NCBI GenBank assembly: GCA_009649675.1
Contig: WJPL01000001.1
Span: forward strand, 1,446,469-1,510,468
Direction: 5' to 3'
Source: Alphaproteobacteria bacterium HT1-32
GTDB lineage: Bacteria > Pseudomonadota > Alphaproteobacteria > Rhodospirillales > HT1-32
DNA: 64,000 nucleotides
Both the position numbers and the translations under genes were made by a program. The notes under the pieces are model-generated. The model was not told the DNA's origin. It saw only the letters and a list, made by a program, of their open reading frames with translations, and searched no databases. Position 1 is the stretch's first letter. Each line of letters opens with the position of its first letter. This document shows positions 18,379-28,234 of this stretch, piece after piece.

Positions 18379-20917
18379 TGTTCACAATCCGGTTGGGGAC
18401 AACAATGATCTTGCGGGGCGTTTTGCCGTCCAGCTGTGCGATTACCTTCGGTTCAGCCAGGGCAGCAGCCTCGACTGTTTCCCGGTCAGCGTCCAGAGCC
18501 ATTTCGATGGTTGCCCGCATTTTGCCATTGATCTGTACGCCGATCGTGACGCTCTCATCAACCAGCAGCCCGGCATTGGCAACCGGCCAGGAGGTCTTGA
18601 TAACCGGATCAGTATGACCGAGTTGCCGCCAGAGTTCATCAGCGATATGCGGGGTCATCGGAGAGATCAGCATGATAATCGCTTCGAATCCGAAACGGGC
18701 GAGGCCGGGATTGCCGGGCTGGCTGAGATCAAGCCCGCTTATCAGGTTTGAAAGCTCCCGGATGCGGGCCACAGCCTTGTTGAAATGGAACCGGTCCAGA
18801 TCAGCGGTCACGCCATCAATGGCCTTGTGGATCGCGCGGCTGACATCGTCATCCCCATCACGCCGGGCAGGCTCTGCCGGGGTTGCGCCGAGAATGTCTT
18901 CGCCCAGTTTCCAGAGCCGGTTGAGATAGCGCCAGGCACCATCAACACCTGAATCCGTCCATTCCAGATCGCGGTCCGGCGGGCTGTCGGAGAGCATGAA
19001 AAGGCGGGCAACGTCGGCACCGTAGGTCTCCAGAATGCTTTCCGGATCAACCACGTTCTTTTTCGACTTGCTCATCTTCTCGGAACGGCCGGCGGTTACC
19101 GGTCGGTTGTCAGGCTGAGCGACCAGACTGCCATCTTCAAGGGTGATGAGGTCAGAGGGCAAAACCCATTTACCCTTATCATCACGATAGGTTTCGTGGC
19201 AGACCATGCCCTGGGTCAGCAGGCCATCAAACGGTTCATCCTGAGTAACATAGCCACATTTCTTGAGAGCCCGCATGAAGAATCGGCTGTACAGCAGATG
19301 CAGGACAGCATGTTCAATGCCGCCGATATACTGGTCCACCGGCATCCAGTAAGCGGCCGCGTCGCTGACCCCGGTCTCGCTGTTATGCGGATCGCAGAAG
19401 CGAAGGAAATACCAGGAGGATTCAAAGAAGGTATCAAAGGTATCGGTTTCCCGGACCGCAGCCTTGCCGCAGGCCGGGCAGTCCACATGCTTCCAGGACG
19501 GGTGACGCGCAAGCGGATTGCCGGGTTCGTCAAAATCGATATCCCTTGGCAACTCAACGGGCAGGGCGTCGGCGGGCACGGGAACCACACCACAGTCAGC
19601 ACAGTGAATGATCGGGATCGGACAGCCCCAGTAACGCTGACGGGAGACACCCCAGTCACGCAGCCTGTAGGTCACGGAGGTCTCACCGACACCGGAAGCT
19701 TCCAGCCGGGAGGCAACCTCGGTCTTGGCTTCGGCAACGGTCATGCCATCGAGGAAGTCGGAGTTCCCGAGGCGGCCGTCCCCTGTATAGGCGGTATTGC
19801 CGACAGAGAATGTGGCAGCATCGACATCATCGGGGATGACGACGGGAAGGACCGGCAGGTCATATTTCAGGGCGAAGTCGAGATCCCGCTGGTCATGTGC
19901 CGGACAGCCGAAGATAGCGCCGGTGCCATATTCCATCAGGACAAAGTTAGCGACATAAACCGGCAACTGAACACCGGGGCGCAACGGATGACGGGCGAAG
20001 ATCCCGGTCGCAAAGCCTTTCTTTTCGGCTTTCTCGATATCGGCTTCGCTGGTGCTCATGCGGTTGCACTCAGCAATGAAGCCGGCGAGGTCCGTATTTG
20101 AGGCTGCCAGTTCCTGCGCCAGCGGATGATTGGCGGCGATAGCGCAGAAGGAAGCCCCGAACAGGGTGTCATGCCGGGTGGTATAGACTTCCAGCCGGTC
20201 TTCACGGCCTTCAAGCTCGAACCGCAGGCGGGCACCTTCGGAACGTCCGATCCAGTTATGCTGCATCAGCCGGACCCGGTCGGGCCAGCGTTCCAGCCCG
20301 TCGAGGGCGCTCAGCAATTCTTCGGAATAGTCGGTGATCTTCAGGAACCACTGGGCCAGCTTGCGCTTTTCAACCAGAGCACCCGAGCGCCAGCCCCGAC
20401 CATCAATGACCTGTTCGTTGGCAAGAACCGTGTTCTCGACCGGATCCCAGTTGACCCAGCTTTCCTTGCGATAGACCAGGTCATTGGCCAGGAAATCGAG
20501 GAACATCTTCTGTTCGTGGCGATAATAACCCGGTTCGCAGGTCGCCAGTTCACGATCCCAGTCATAGGACAGGCCCATTGACTGGAGCTGCGTGCGCATG
20601 GCGGCGATATTTTCCCGTGTCCAGTCGGCCGGATGGGAGCGGTTTTCAATCGCCGCATTCTCCGCTGGCAGGCCAAAGGCATCCCAGCCCATCGGATGCA
20701 GCACGTTGAACCCCTGCGCCCGTTTATAGCGGGCGACCACATCGCCCAGCGTATAATTGCGGACATGGCCCATATGAATGCGCCCGGACGGGTAGGGGAA
20801 CATCTCCAGCACGTAATATTTTGGCCGGCTGCGGTCTTCCTGTACGGCGAAGACCTGCTGGTCCGCCCATTGCTTTTGCCAGTAGCTTTCAGTTTCCTTG
20901 GCGTTATATCGCGCCAT
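18368..20917 (-). CDS. leuS: Leucyl-tRNA synthetase
   Basis: LeuS charges tRNA-Leu. The 849-residue protein is a class I synthetase. The HIGH motif is in [14 protein letters not shown] (41-54), the CP1 editing domain includes [11 protein letters not shown], the WGCPIPIIH segment follows and KMSKSKKN is near residue 613. The C-terminal anticodon-binding region ends with [14 protein letters not shown]. The ATG at 20917 is preceded by a GAGAG ribosome-binding site; the preceding in-frame TTG at 20920 is unlikely. It sits in the operon with the DUF3576 lipoprotein, lptE and holA. Confidence 0.97.
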   Translation of the reverse strand: MARYNAKETESYWQKQWADQQVFAVQEDRSRPKYYVLEMFPYPSGRIHMGHVRNYTLGDVVARYKRAQGFNVLHPMGWDAFGLPAENAAIENRSHPADWTRENIAAMRTQLQSMGLSYDWDRELATCEPGYYRHEQKMFLDFLANDLVYRKESWVNWDPVENTVLANEQVIDGRGWRSGALVEKRKLAQWFLKITDYSEELLSALDGLERWPDRVRLMQHNWIGRSEGARLRFELEGREDRLEVYTTRHDTLFGASFCAIAANHPLAQELAASNTDLAGFIAECNRMSTSEADIEKAEKKGFATGIFARHPLRPGVQLPVYVANFVLMEYGTGAIFGCPAHDQRDLDFALKYDLPVLPVVIPDDVDAATFSVGNTAYTGDGRLGNSDFLDGMTVAEAKTEVASRLEASGVGETSVTYRLRDWGVSRQRYWGCPIPIIHCADCGVVPVPADALPVELPRDIDFDEPGNPLARHPSWKHVDCPACGKAAVRETDTFDTFFESSWYFLRFCDPHNSETGVSDAAAYWMPVDQYIGGIEHAVLHLLYSRFFMRALKKCGYVTQDEPFDGLLTQGMVCHETYRDDKGKWVLPSDLITLEDGSLVAQPDNRPVTAGRSEKMSKSKKNVVDPESILETYGADVARLFMLSDSPPDRDLEWTDSGVDGAWRYLNRLWKLGEDILGATPAEPARRDGDDDVSRAIHKAIDGVTADLDRFHFNKAVARIRELSNLISGLDLSQPGNPGLARFGFEAIIMLISPMTPHIADELWRQLGHTDPVIKTSWPVANAGLLVDESVTIGVQINGKMRATIEMALDADRETVEAAALAEPKVIAQLDGKTPRKIIVVPNRIVNIVA

Positions 20918-21024
20918 CAATGTTCTCTCGTCTTCTGATGAAAAGGGTATCCGGTCAGTGCTGACTGCGGCGACCGGCAGGGATTAAGCTGACCCGGACC
21001 GGGGCTGCGCGGTCAGAGGTCCGG

Positions 21025-21582
21025 TTACTGGGTCTGTGACAGGGTGCGGCTGCGAAGTTCCCGCGCATGGGCCAGGATCTGGTTTTCCAGCTGGGTATTG
21101 GTCGCCGGTTCAACCCGGGAATCAAGCCATCCGCCCGAGCGGTCACGTGTCTGGCGGAAAACCGCAACACGCACGCCGTCAGAGCGCAACTGACCGCCAA
21201 GAATGTAAACATTCATCTTGAACCGCTCCGCCGGTGCATCGGGCGGGGAATACCAGTCTGTAATGATGACGCCCCCAAACGGATCAGCTGAAGACAGCGG
21301 CATGAAGGTCAGGGTGTCGAGGGAGGCGCGCCAGAGATAGGCATTGACGCCGATGCCACCACCGCCATTTCCTTCCTTGGAACTACCGTCGAACAGTCCG
21401 GTAATGCCACCGGCACCGAAGACGGAACTGCCCCGGTCGCTGTCCGAATAATTGCCACCCGTATCAATTTCGCCGGGAGCGCGGTCTCTCGGGTAATCAC
21501 CTTCAACGGGAATATTCTCACATGCGGCAAGGCCCGCCATCAGTGTCAGTCCCAGTCCGATATATTTAAAAGTCTGCAGCAT
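21025..21582 (-). CDS. DUF3576 family lipoprotein
   Basis: This is a 185-residue predicted lipoprotein with signal MLQTFKYIGLGLTLMAGLAAC and lipobox Cys21. After a Gly/Asp-rich linker (about 30-75) comes the conserved domain GVNAYLWRASLDTLTFMPL, then DPFGGVIITDWYSPP and RFKMNVYILGGQLRSDGV, which are typical of DUF3576. Function is not established; envelope location is inferred from the signal. Homologues are typically next to leuS in alphaproteobacteria. The reading frame is open upstream, but this ATG places the signal sequence at the start. Confidence 0.88.
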   Translation of the reverse strand: MLQTFKYIGLGLTLMAGLAACENIPVEGDYPRDRAPGEIDTGGNYSDSDRGSSVFGAGGITGLFDGSSKEGNGGGGIGVNAYLWRASLDTLTFMPLSSADPFGGVIITDWYSPPDAPAERFKMNVYILGGQLRSDGVRVAVFRQTRDRSGGWLDSRVEPATNTQLENQILAHARELRSRTLSQTQ

Positions 21583-21613
21583 CACGTTTAACCCGGATTC
21601 TGTTTGCGCCAGT

Positions 21614-21643
21614 GTTATACACGTTTCTGCGCCGGACAGCCAA
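21614..21643 (-). promoter_or_regulatory. Possible promoter of the DUF3576-leuS-lptE-holA operon
   Basis: On the minus strand, TTGGCT (21638-21643) and TATAAC (21614-21619) are 18 bp apart, with the DUF3576 start about 30 nt downstream. This is a sequence match only. Confidence 0.4.
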
Positions 21644-21761
21644 GCCCGGCCATTCCTATCTGTGCAATGACCGTAAACCGGCAGTCCTGCTGGCCCGCAG
21701 ACAATCTGTGACAACTTTGCAACAGTATGGGATATTTATCACAAACCGGTGTTTCTCTCAC

Positions 21762-21791
21762 TTGACCCGAAAGCCGGTACATGTGCTTATA
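21762..21791 (+). promoter_or_regulatory. Possible promoter of the porin gene
   Basis: TTGACC (21762-21767) and CTTATA (21786-21791) are 18 bp apart, 66 bp before the porin ATG. The remaining 21583-21857 gap shows no other gene or strong motif. Confidence 0.35.
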
Positions 21792-21857
21792 CGCCTCGTC
21801 GCAAGACATCCAAACGTTTGGAACAAATTATCCGGTAAATCGGAAGGAATTATCGAA

Positions 21858-22928
21858 ATGAAAAAGATCCTCTTCGGAACGACTGCTCTCGTCGCAGCTG
21901 GCCTGGTCACCTCCGCTCATGCAGCAGAGAAGATCAAGCTCGGCGTCAGTGGTTACATGTGGCAGGAAGTTGGCGTTGCTGACTCCCGCGCTGGCCAGAC
22001 CACGGTCAACCTCGTGTCCAACACGGAAGTTCACTTCAAGGGCAGCACGACCCTTGATAACGGTCTCACCATCGGTGCTGACATCCAGCTCGAAGGCAAC
22101 AGCCAGGCTGCTGACCAGATCGATGAAAGCTATGCTTGGATCGAAAGCAAGACCTGGGGTAAAGTTATCCTCGGTACGGAAAACGGCGTTGGCGATCTGA
22201 TCACCACGCATGCTCCGGGCGTCGGCCCGATGGGCATCGACGGCTCGAACGCCACTTACTGGTTCACCAACACCGGTTCAGCTGCACCGACATCAATCGA
22301 TGCTTCTGACTCAGGCGATAACGAAAAGCTGACCTACATCTCGCCGAAGCTCGGTGGCATGTTCCAGGCTGGTGTTTCCTACACGCCGAGCACGGATGCA
22401 GAAGACGGCAAAGGCCCGTCGGCAAACACATCCCTGCACAATGTTGTTGAAGGTACTCTGCTCCTCGACACCGATATTGCCGGCTTTGGCGTTCGTTCCA
22501 GTGTTTCGGCTCTGCATGGTTCGAACCAGGGCGCCAACAACCGCACGGTTTACAGCGCAGGCCTGAATGTTTCCTACGCTGGCTTCACCGTTGGTGGTGG
22601 CTGGGGTCGCCGGATCAACAAAGGCGCAACCACAGACGGTTCCGCTTACAACATCGGTGTTTCCTATGCGACCGGCCCTTATGGCCTGTCCCTCGGTTAC
22701 CACAACGGTACGGCTAACGGCTCGAACGGCGATAATGGTTCAGAAGACGGTTTCACCGCTACGGAACTGGCTATGAGCTACAAGATCTCTGACGGCGTCG
22801 ACTTCAAGTCAGGCGTTTCCTACGTTCAGTTCGAACAGGACGTTGAAACCAATCCGCTTAACGGTGGTGGCAACGGCTACGAGAACGACGGCTGGATCTG
22901 GATCAACGGTATCTACCTGAGCTTCTAA
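21858..22928 (+). CDS. Outer membrane porin (Gram-negative porin, alphaproteobacterial type)
   Basis: This 356-residue protein is a general diffusion porin. It has a clean signal peptide (MKKILFGTTALVAAGLVTSAHA, cleavage after the AHA at about residue 22). Alternating-hydrophobicity strands follow, with many Gly, Asn, Ser and Thr residues (for example KLTYISPKLGGMFQAGVSY and PYGLSLGYHNG), and a C-terminal aromatic residue, WINGIYLSF, the usual BamA-recognised ending. The codon usage is notably regular and C-rich, as in highly expressed genes. GGAAGGAA at 21842 is the ribosome-binding site; transcription ends at a strong terminator. Confidence 0.93.
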   Translation: MKKILFGTTALVAAGLVTSAHAAEKIKLGVSGYMWQEVGVADSRAGQTTVNLVSNTEVHFKGSTTLDNGLTIGADIQLEGNSQAADQIDESYAWIESKTWGKVILGTENGVGDLITTHAPGVGPMGIDGSNATYWFTNTGSAAPTSIDASDSGDNEKLTYISPKLGGMFQAGVSYTPSTDAEDGKGPSANTSLHNVVEGTLLLDTDIAGFGVRSSVSALHGSNQGANNRTVYSAGLNVSYAGFTVGGGWGRRINKGATTDGSAYNIGVSYATGPYGLSLGYHNGTANGSNGDNGSEDGFTATELAMSYKISDGVDFKSGVSYVQFEQDVETNPLNGGGNGYENDGWIWINGIYLSF

Positions 22929-22952
22929 GTTCAGATCAGTTATCGATCCTGG

Positions 22953-22982
22953 AAAGGGCGGCTTCGGCCGCCCTTTCTTTTT
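22953..22982 (+). terminator. Strong Rho-independent terminator of the porin gene
   Basis: A perfect 10-bp stem AAAGGGCGGC / GCCGCCCTTT closes a stable TTCG tetraloop (22963-22966) and is followed by CTTTTTG. It lies 24 bp after the porin stop. Confidence 0.95.
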
Positions 22983-23043
22983 GTCTTTTCGGTGCTGAAA
23001 TGCTGATCTGAGAACCCTGTTTCTCAGCAAGACGAGCATATGA

Positions 23044-25005
23044 ATGGCGTTCAATCCGGGGTTTCGAAAACCGAAAGGGCTGCCGCAGAGCCCGGCAGAC
23101 GAAATACGCGGCCTCATTTCAGCGGGTCGCCTGGATGCGGCTGAGAAAAAACTGAAACTGCTGCGCCGGACCCGGCCCCGGGATGCGGATTTGCTGAATA
23201 TGTCCGGTGTTGTTGCCCTGCAGCGTACTGACCTGAAGGCGGCCTGGGCGCATTTCTCGAAAGCGGCGGCTCTGGCCCCGGACCGGCAGGATATTCTGCA
23301 TCATCTGGGTGAGGCCAGCCGCCTGACCGGGCAGTGGGATGCCGCCGCGACGGCTTATCGTCAGGCGCTGGCAAAGGGTGCATCAAAATTCACCACATGG
23401 CGCGGGCTCGGGCTGGCATTGCTGGCACTGGGTGACGCCACAGGTGCGGTGACGGCGCTTGAGAAAGCTTCTGCCGGCAGTCCCCGTGACCAGATCACCC
23501 TGCTGAAACTGGCAGAGGCACAGGCCGCGGCGGGGGAGGGTCAGGCCGCAATTTCGACAGCCCGTCAGGCACTGGCCCTTGATCCGGCGAGTTCTGCGGC
23601 CCGGAATAATCTGGGTGTGCTGTTGCTGAACGGAAATTTCCCGGAAGAAGCCGCAGACCATCTGCGACAGGCAACAGATCTGGCACCGGACCGGCCGGAT
23701 TACCGGCTGAATCTTGCGGCAGCCTGCCGTGCGGCGGGCCTGATGGAGGAGGCAGCAGGGCATTATGCGGAGGCCATCCGGCAACCGGAAACACCGGCTT
23801 CGGCGCTGTCTGCCTATGCCAGTCTGCTGGAGACCCTGAACCGGACAGAAGAAGCAGAAGACCTGGCCTTGCAGGCACTGGAGATCGATCCGGATGACGC
23901 GGCAGCATTACTGACCCGGGCCATTCTGTGCCGACGGGGCAAGCAGTATCAGGCCGCGCTGGATATTCTGGAGCCGATGGAGGGTAGGACGGATCTGGGC
24001 TACGAACTGGCAACCTCCCGCTATTTTGAAATGGGAACCAATTTCGACCGGCTCGGGCGCTACGATGACGCCTGGCTGGCATTCTCCCGCTGCAACGACA
24101 TACATGACCGCTCTGACATTGCCCATCCGATGGACCGGGATGCGTTTTTTGCCGATATCCGCAATGCGCGGGATATCTTTACCGGGGAGCGGGTTTCCCG
24201 CTGGCCGGTGGATATTGCCGATGATCAGCCCGCGCCGGTTTTTCTTGTCGGTTTTCCGCGATCCGGCACGACCCTGACCGAGCAGATACTGGCAGCGCAT
24301 CCCTCTGTTCTGGCAACCGATGAACGGGAACTGGTTCGCGGTATGGCGCAGGCCGCCTCGTCGATTCTGGGCCGGGACTTTGCCTATCCGCAGGATATTG
24401 ATGCCATCGAGGACCGGCATATACCGGCGTTCCGTCAGGCCTACCGTGATTCCGCGGCGGCCCTGTTCGGCGAGGCAATCCGGGGCAGGCTGCTGCTCGA
24501 CAAGCTGCCGCTCAATATCGTGCATCTCGGTTTCATCCGGCGGATTTTCCCGGAGGCAAAGATACTTGTGGCGCTTCGCGATCCGCGGGATGTCTGTCTC
24601 AGCGCGTTCTGCCAGAATTTTCAGCTCAATACGGCGATGATTCAGTTCCTGACCATTGAGCGCACGGCGGAAGCCTACTGCGCAGCAATGGGCCTGCTGC
24701 TGTCTTTCGAGAAGGATCTGGGCCTGCAGACACTCAGATTCCGCTATGAGGATGTGGTGGCTGACCTGCAGGGCGAAGCCACGCGGATTCTGACCTTCCT
24801 GGGGCTGGACTGGACAGATGAGATGCAGGGTTTTGCGCAGAAATCTGCGGGCCGGGCGATATCAACCCCGTCGGCCCGTGATGTGGCGTCCGGTCTTTAT
24901 ACCCGCGCCCTTGGCCGGCATGTCAATTATGCCGCACAACTGGCCCCGGTTGCGGCTGACCTGGCCCCGTTCCTGCGTGAACTGGGATATGACGACGGTA
25001 ACTGA
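23044..25005 (+). CDS. TPR-repeat sulfotransferase-family protein
   Basis: This 653-residue protein has an N-terminal array of tetratricopeptide repeats (about 25-330; for example AAWAHFSKAAALAPDRQDIL and NNLGVLLLNGNFPEEAADHL). A C-terminal sulfotransferase domain follows, with the PAPS 5'-phosphosulfate loop GFPRSGTT (about 402-409), LLDKLPLN and ALRDPRDVCLS, which holds the 3'-phosphate-binding Arg/Ser. Such TPR-sulfotransferases are frequent in alphaproteobacteria, but acceptors are mostly unknown. No signal peptide is seen, so a cytosolic location is inferred. The gene is monocistronic between the porin terminator and a convergent dioxygenase gene. Confidence 0.88.
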   Translation: MAFNPGFRKPKGLPQSPADEIRGLISAGRLDAAEKKLKLLRRTRPRDADLLNMSGVVALQRTDLKAAWAHFSKAAALAPDRQDILHHLGEASRLTGQWDAAATAYRQALAKGASKFTTWRGLGLALLALGDATGAVTALEKASAGSPRDQITLLKLAEAQAAAGEGQAAISTARQALALDPASSAARNNLGVLLLNGNFPEEAADHLRQATDLAPDRPDYRLNLAAACRAAGLMEEAAGHYAEAIRQPETPASALSAYASLLETLNRTEEAEDLALQALEIDPDDAAALLTRAILCRRGKQYQAALDILEPMEGRTDLGYELATSRYFEMGTNFDRLGRYDDAWLAFSRCNDIHDRSDIAHPMDRDAFFADIRNARDIFTGERVSRWPVDIADDQPAPVFLVGFPRSGTTLTEQILAAHPSVLATDERELVRGMAQAASSILGRDFAYPQDIDAIEDRHIPAFRQAYRDSAAALFGEAIRGRLLLDKLPLNIVHLGFIRRIFPEAKILVALRDPRDVCLSAFCQNFQLNTAMIQFLTIERTAEAYCAAMGLLLSFEKDLGLQTLRFRYEDVVADLQGEATRILTFLGLDWTDEMQGFAQKSAGRAISTPSARDVASGLYTRALGRHVNYAAQLAPVAADLAPFLRELGYDDGN

Positions 25006-25006
25006 C

Positions 25007-25681
25007 TTAATCCGTGGCCCACATTCGTAACAGATTGGCCCGGGCATTGCTTAGCCGGTGAAATTCCGGGGTCTCCGGAGCGACCTGGTTGACCCAGTTT
25101 GTGCTGACCGCGATATCATAGAGAATCTGTCGCTGTGCCTGATCGCGGACCATGCTCTGTACCCATGTTACCGCTGCCAGCCGCTCGCCGGAGGTTACTT
25201 CCGCAACCCGGTGCAACATGGTCGTCGGGTAGAGCATCGCATCACCTGCGGGCAGCTTGACCGGCTTTTCGCCATATCCGGTATCCAGGACAAGCTCGCC
25301 CCCGGCATAGGACTCAGGGTCAGACAGGAACAGGGTGAGCGAGAGGTCAAGACGCATCGGTTCCGGGCTGCGCTGGACCGGATTGTCGATATGCGTGCCG
25401 TAATGCATGCCCGTCACATATTTTGACAGGATGGGGCGCTGAATATGCTTGGGTACGGCAGCAGTCCGGAACGTCTCGTTCCTGTTCAGCGCTGCCAGCA
25501 CAATATCTTCAACCTGCGTCTGCTGCTTTGACCGCATTTTCAGTTCGAGGTTATTTTTAACCCCCTTGCGGCCAAGTTCCGGTGCGGTTGCGCCCCCGTC
25601 CAGAAAAGTTGCCTGATCGCCGATTTTGCGCAGCCGGCCAATTTCTTCCGGGGTCAGCAGTTTTTGCAGCCAGAGTAACAT
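25007..25681 (-). CDS. Fe(II)/2-oxoglutarate dioxygenase, PiuC/YbiX (PKHD-type hydroxylase) family
   Basis: This 224-residue protein belongs to the PKHD-type hydroxylases, often linked to iron uptake. It starts MLLWLQKLLTPEEIGRLR, which aligns with the family start. Iron ligands are the HxD in HYGTHIDNP and the distal His in TMLHRVAEV; the Arg in GERLAAVTWVQS should bind 2-oxoglutarate. The open frame extends to 25777, but those residues do not resemble the family. The natural substrate is unknown. It converges on the sulfotransferase gene with almost no gap. Confidence 0.88.
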   Translation of the reverse strand: MLLWLQKLLTPEEIGRLRKIGDQATFLDGGATAPELGRKGVKNNLELKMRSKQQTQVEDIVLAALNRNETFRTAAVPKHIQRPILSKYVTGMHYGTHIDNPVQRSPEPMRLDLSLTLFLSDPESYAGGELVLDTGYGEKPVKLPAGDAMLYPTTMLHRVAEVTSGERLAAVTWVQSMVRDQAQRQILYDIAVSTNWVNQVAPETPEFHRLSNARANLLRMWATD

Positions 25682-25828
25682 GAAGGAGATGCCCGTCTTG
25701 TGGTTACGGAATGGAGCGGCATTATCACGCTCTCGGGCGCTCTGGACAATGCCTTGATCTGACAGGCACCATGCCACGCGGTCGTCGGAGACCGGCAGAG
25801 CGGTGCGGAATCATGAGGAAGACGAAGA

Positions 25829-26503
25829 ATGACAATTGAACAGTCACTCCACGCGGTCGGCGCAGCCGTCAGCGCAGCAGCAGAAGCATCGGACAGAAAG
25901 CCGGAAGATGTGGCGCTCTGCGCGGTCAGCAAGATGTTTGACGCCCCCGTGATTGCTGAAGCCCTGGCAGCAGGCCACCGGTTGTTTGGCGAAAACCGGG
26001 TTCAGGAATCCGAAGGAAAATGGCCGGCATTGCGCAAGGATTATCCGGATGTCTCCCTGCATCTGATCGGCCCGTTGCAGACAAACAAATGTGAGGATGC
26101 GGTGGCCCTGTTTGATGTCATTCAGACGGTTGATCGCCCCAAGCTGGCCCGGTCTCTCGCAAAGGCCGAGGAGAAACTTGGCCTGAAGCGGCACTATTAC
26201 ATTCAGGTCAATACCGGAGAAGAACCGCAGAAAGCCGGGGCGACACCCGCAGAAGCCGATGATCTGATCCGTCTCTGCCGGGATGAACTGGGCCTTACCG
26301 TCGTCGGGCTGATGTGTATCCCGCCGGTGGATGACGAGGCGGTCCTGCATTTCGGATTACTGTCGCAGATCGCTGCCCGTAACAATCTGTCGGGACTCAG
26401 CATGGGGATGAGCGGGGATTTTGAAATGGCGATTGCCTGTGGTGCAACGCTGGTACGCGTGGGCTCGGCGATTTTCGGAGACCGGCCCAAACCTGCAGCA
26501 TAG
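25829..26503 (+). CDS. YggS-family pyridoxal phosphate homeostasis protein
   Basis: PLPBP/YggS proteins bind pyridoxal 5'-phosphate and maintain vitamin B6 and amino acid balance; no enzymatic activity is established. The 224-residue protein is an alanine-racemase-like TIM barrel with the PLP lysine in AVSKMF (Lys35), GENRVQE, HLIGPLQTNK, VNTGEEPQKAG and the phosphate-binding GMSGDFEMAI. It has its own 147-bp upstream gap, shared with the divergent dioxygenase gene. Confidence 0.93.
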   Translation: MTIEQSLHAVGAAVSAAAEASDRKPEDVALCAVSKMFDAPVIAEALAAGHRLFGENRVQESEGKWPALRKDYPDVSLHLIGPLQTNKCEDAVALFDVIQTVDRPKLARSLAKAEEKLGLKRHYYIQVNTGEEPQKAGATPAEADDLIRLCRDELGLTVVGLMCIPPVDDEAVLHFGLLSQIAARNNLSGLSMGMSGDFEMAIACGATLVRVGSAIFGDRPKPAA

Positions 26504-26510
26504 CAGAGGC

Positions 26511-27506
26511 TCAGCTGACGGGTGCCGGTGCAGATGGTGGCGCCAGCCGGGCCTTTTTCTCAAGGTCGGACAGGTCGTTCGCATCAATGATCAGATGCAG
26601 GGTCTTCACATAATCGAAGCCGCGTTCTGAATAGCCTGTCAGGGTGACGGCCAGCACCCGGCCCAGCGGCTTGCCGCCTTCGGCCCTGATTTCAGCCCGT
26701 TTGCGCCGCAGATCGGCATAGGCAGGATGAATATTCAGATTGCGCATGTAGGAACGGATACCGGTCAGCAGATCAGGAAACGCCTTGATCTTGAAGTCCG
26801 GGTTATCACCGGCCTGTTTCGGGATCAGGCCATGATCATCAAGGGTCGTATACTGGCCAAAGATCGCATTTCCGAGGCGGGCAAAACGCGAACTTCCCCA
26901 GCCGCTTTCCTCGACCGCCTGTGCCAGAGCAAGCGCCACGGGCACCACATCAACACGGCGGACCAGCCTGTCCAGATCATCCGCCGGGGTTTTGTATTTC
27001 TCAGCCAGTTGCTCCAGCCAGATGGCGTCTGCAACGGGCAGGGCCTTTCCCGAATCCATCAGCTTTCGGGCCGCGAGAAGCCGCTGGCGCTCTGCCAGTA
27101 TCTCGCGATTGGACTGCAGGACGAGCGGGAGGACGGTGCGCAGGAAAACGGATTTCCGGGTGTCCGTATCCGCGACATCCTTCAGACCTTCCGGCAGTCT
27201 GGGCAGAAACAACCGGGGAACCCGGCTTTCACCGCTGATAACCCGGTCCAGGGTATAGTGGCTGGCATCCAGCCGGGCCGCCAGAAACGGTGCCAGAACG
27301 GAGTCCATCTCCATCAGGTCAGCCAGCTCGGTGGTGATGGTCCAGTTCCGTTCCGGCTGATCCGGGCCAGACCGGAAAGAGGCCAGAGCCTGATCAGGAC
27401 CATAGACGCCGGACCCGATCGGCCCGGACCCGAACTGGGAGGCCAGCACAACCGCCCCGATGGCAACCGCCCCGGCAGACGTATTCAGCAATATTCCGTT
27501 CAGCAT
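26511..27506 (-). CDS. Bax-like glucosaminidase-family protein
   Basis: This 331-residue protein resembles the Bax/FlgJ-C group of peptidoglycan N-acetylglucosaminidases. An N-terminal hydrophobic stretch (about 7-26) could be an uncleaved anchor or signal. The region FLRTVLPLVLQSNREILAER is characteristic of Bax, and ALAQAVEESGWGSSRFARLGNAIFGQ contains the expected catalytic Glu. GIRSYMRNLNIHPAYADLR follows. It probably trims glycan strands in the periplasm; this is inference. It converges on the YggS gene with a 7-bp gap. Confidence 0.88.
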   Translation of the reverse strand: MLNGILLNTSAGAVAIGAVVLASQFGSGPIGSGVYGPDQALASFRSGPDQPERNWTITTELADLMEMDSVLAPFLAARLDASHYTLDRVISGESRVPRLFLPRLPEGLKDVADTDTRKSVFLRTVLPLVLQSNREILAERQRLLAARKLMDSGKALPVADAIWLEQLAEKYKTPADDLDRLVRRVDVVPVALALAQAVEESGWGSSRFARLGNAIFGQYTTLDDHGLIPKQAGDNPDFKIKAFPDLLTGIRSYMRNLNIHPAYADLRRKRAEIRAEGGKPLGRVLAVTLTGYSERGFDYVKTLHLIIDANDLSDLEKKARLAPPSAPAPVS

Positions 27507-27550
27507 CGCTACACTCCGCTTGTGTCAGCGGTATGTCTCAACCCGAGGGG

Positions 27551-28117
27551 TCAGTACATTTCCTGCTGACCGGCCGGCCGGACTTCCTCGACCTCCGGCA
27601 CATAGTAACGCAGCATGTTTTCAATGCCGTGCTTCAGTGTGGCTGTCGAACTCGGGCATCCGGCGCAGGCCCCCTGCATGTGCAGATAAACGACGCCGTC
27701 TTCAAATCGTTCGAAAATAATATCGCCACCATCCTGGGCGACGGCGGGACGGACGCGGGTATCAAGCAGTTCCTTGATCTGCGTGACAATCTCATCATCT
27801 TCCTCGCCATCGTCTTCCGGTGCTGAATCATCAGCCAGAAGCATCGGGCGTCCGGATGTGTAATGCTCCATGACGACACCCAGAACCTGTGGTTTCAGGA
27901 CCTGCCAATCCTCATCTTCCAGCTTGGTTACCGTGATGAAATCACTGCCGAGGAAAACACCGGAAACGCCGTCGATGCCAAAAAGCCGGCTCGCCATTGG
28001 TGATTTCTCTGCCGCAGATGCGGTCTTGAAGTCTGCTGTGCCCTCGCTCAGGACGATTTCACCGGGAATGAATTTCAGTGTCGCCGGGTTCGGGGTCTGT
28101 TCGGTCTGGATGAACAT
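27551..28117 (-). CDS. NifU-family iron-sulfur scaffold/carrier protein (Nfu type)
   Basis: Nfu proteins carry [4Fe-4S] clusters to target enzymes. The 188-residue protein has the Nfu N-terminal domain (MFIQTEQTPNPATLKFIPG) and a C-terminal NifU domain with CAGCPSS, whose CxxC bridges a cluster in a dimer. LDTRVRPAVAQDGGDI is the typical NifU-C beginning. An acidic linker (about 97-108) joins the domains. This is the alphaproteobacterial and mitochondrial NFU1 architecture. Confidence 0.95.
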   Translation of the reverse strand: MFIQTEQTPNPATLKFIPGEIVLSEGTADFKTASAAEKSPMASRLFGIDGVSGVFLGSDFITVTKLEDEDWQVLKPQVLGVVMEHYTSGRPMLLADDSAPEDDGEEDDEIVTQIKELLDTRVRPAVAQDGGDIIFERFEDGVVYLHMQGACAGCPSSTATLKHGIENMLRYYVPEVEEVRPAGQQEMY

Positions 28118-28234
28118 TGCTGCCTCATTTTAAGCGGTCTAATTCCGACTAAGGAGATAAGGTATTCGGTGACGGTCATCAAGCCCCCGATCCAAAAACG
28201 TGATCGGCTTCCTGTCAGGGGGCGGTTGACGGCC

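Noticed and set aside
23008-23027. CTGAGAA...TTCTCAG hairpin before the sulfotransferase gene as a regulator
   Set aside because: Short stem, no further support; common by chance.
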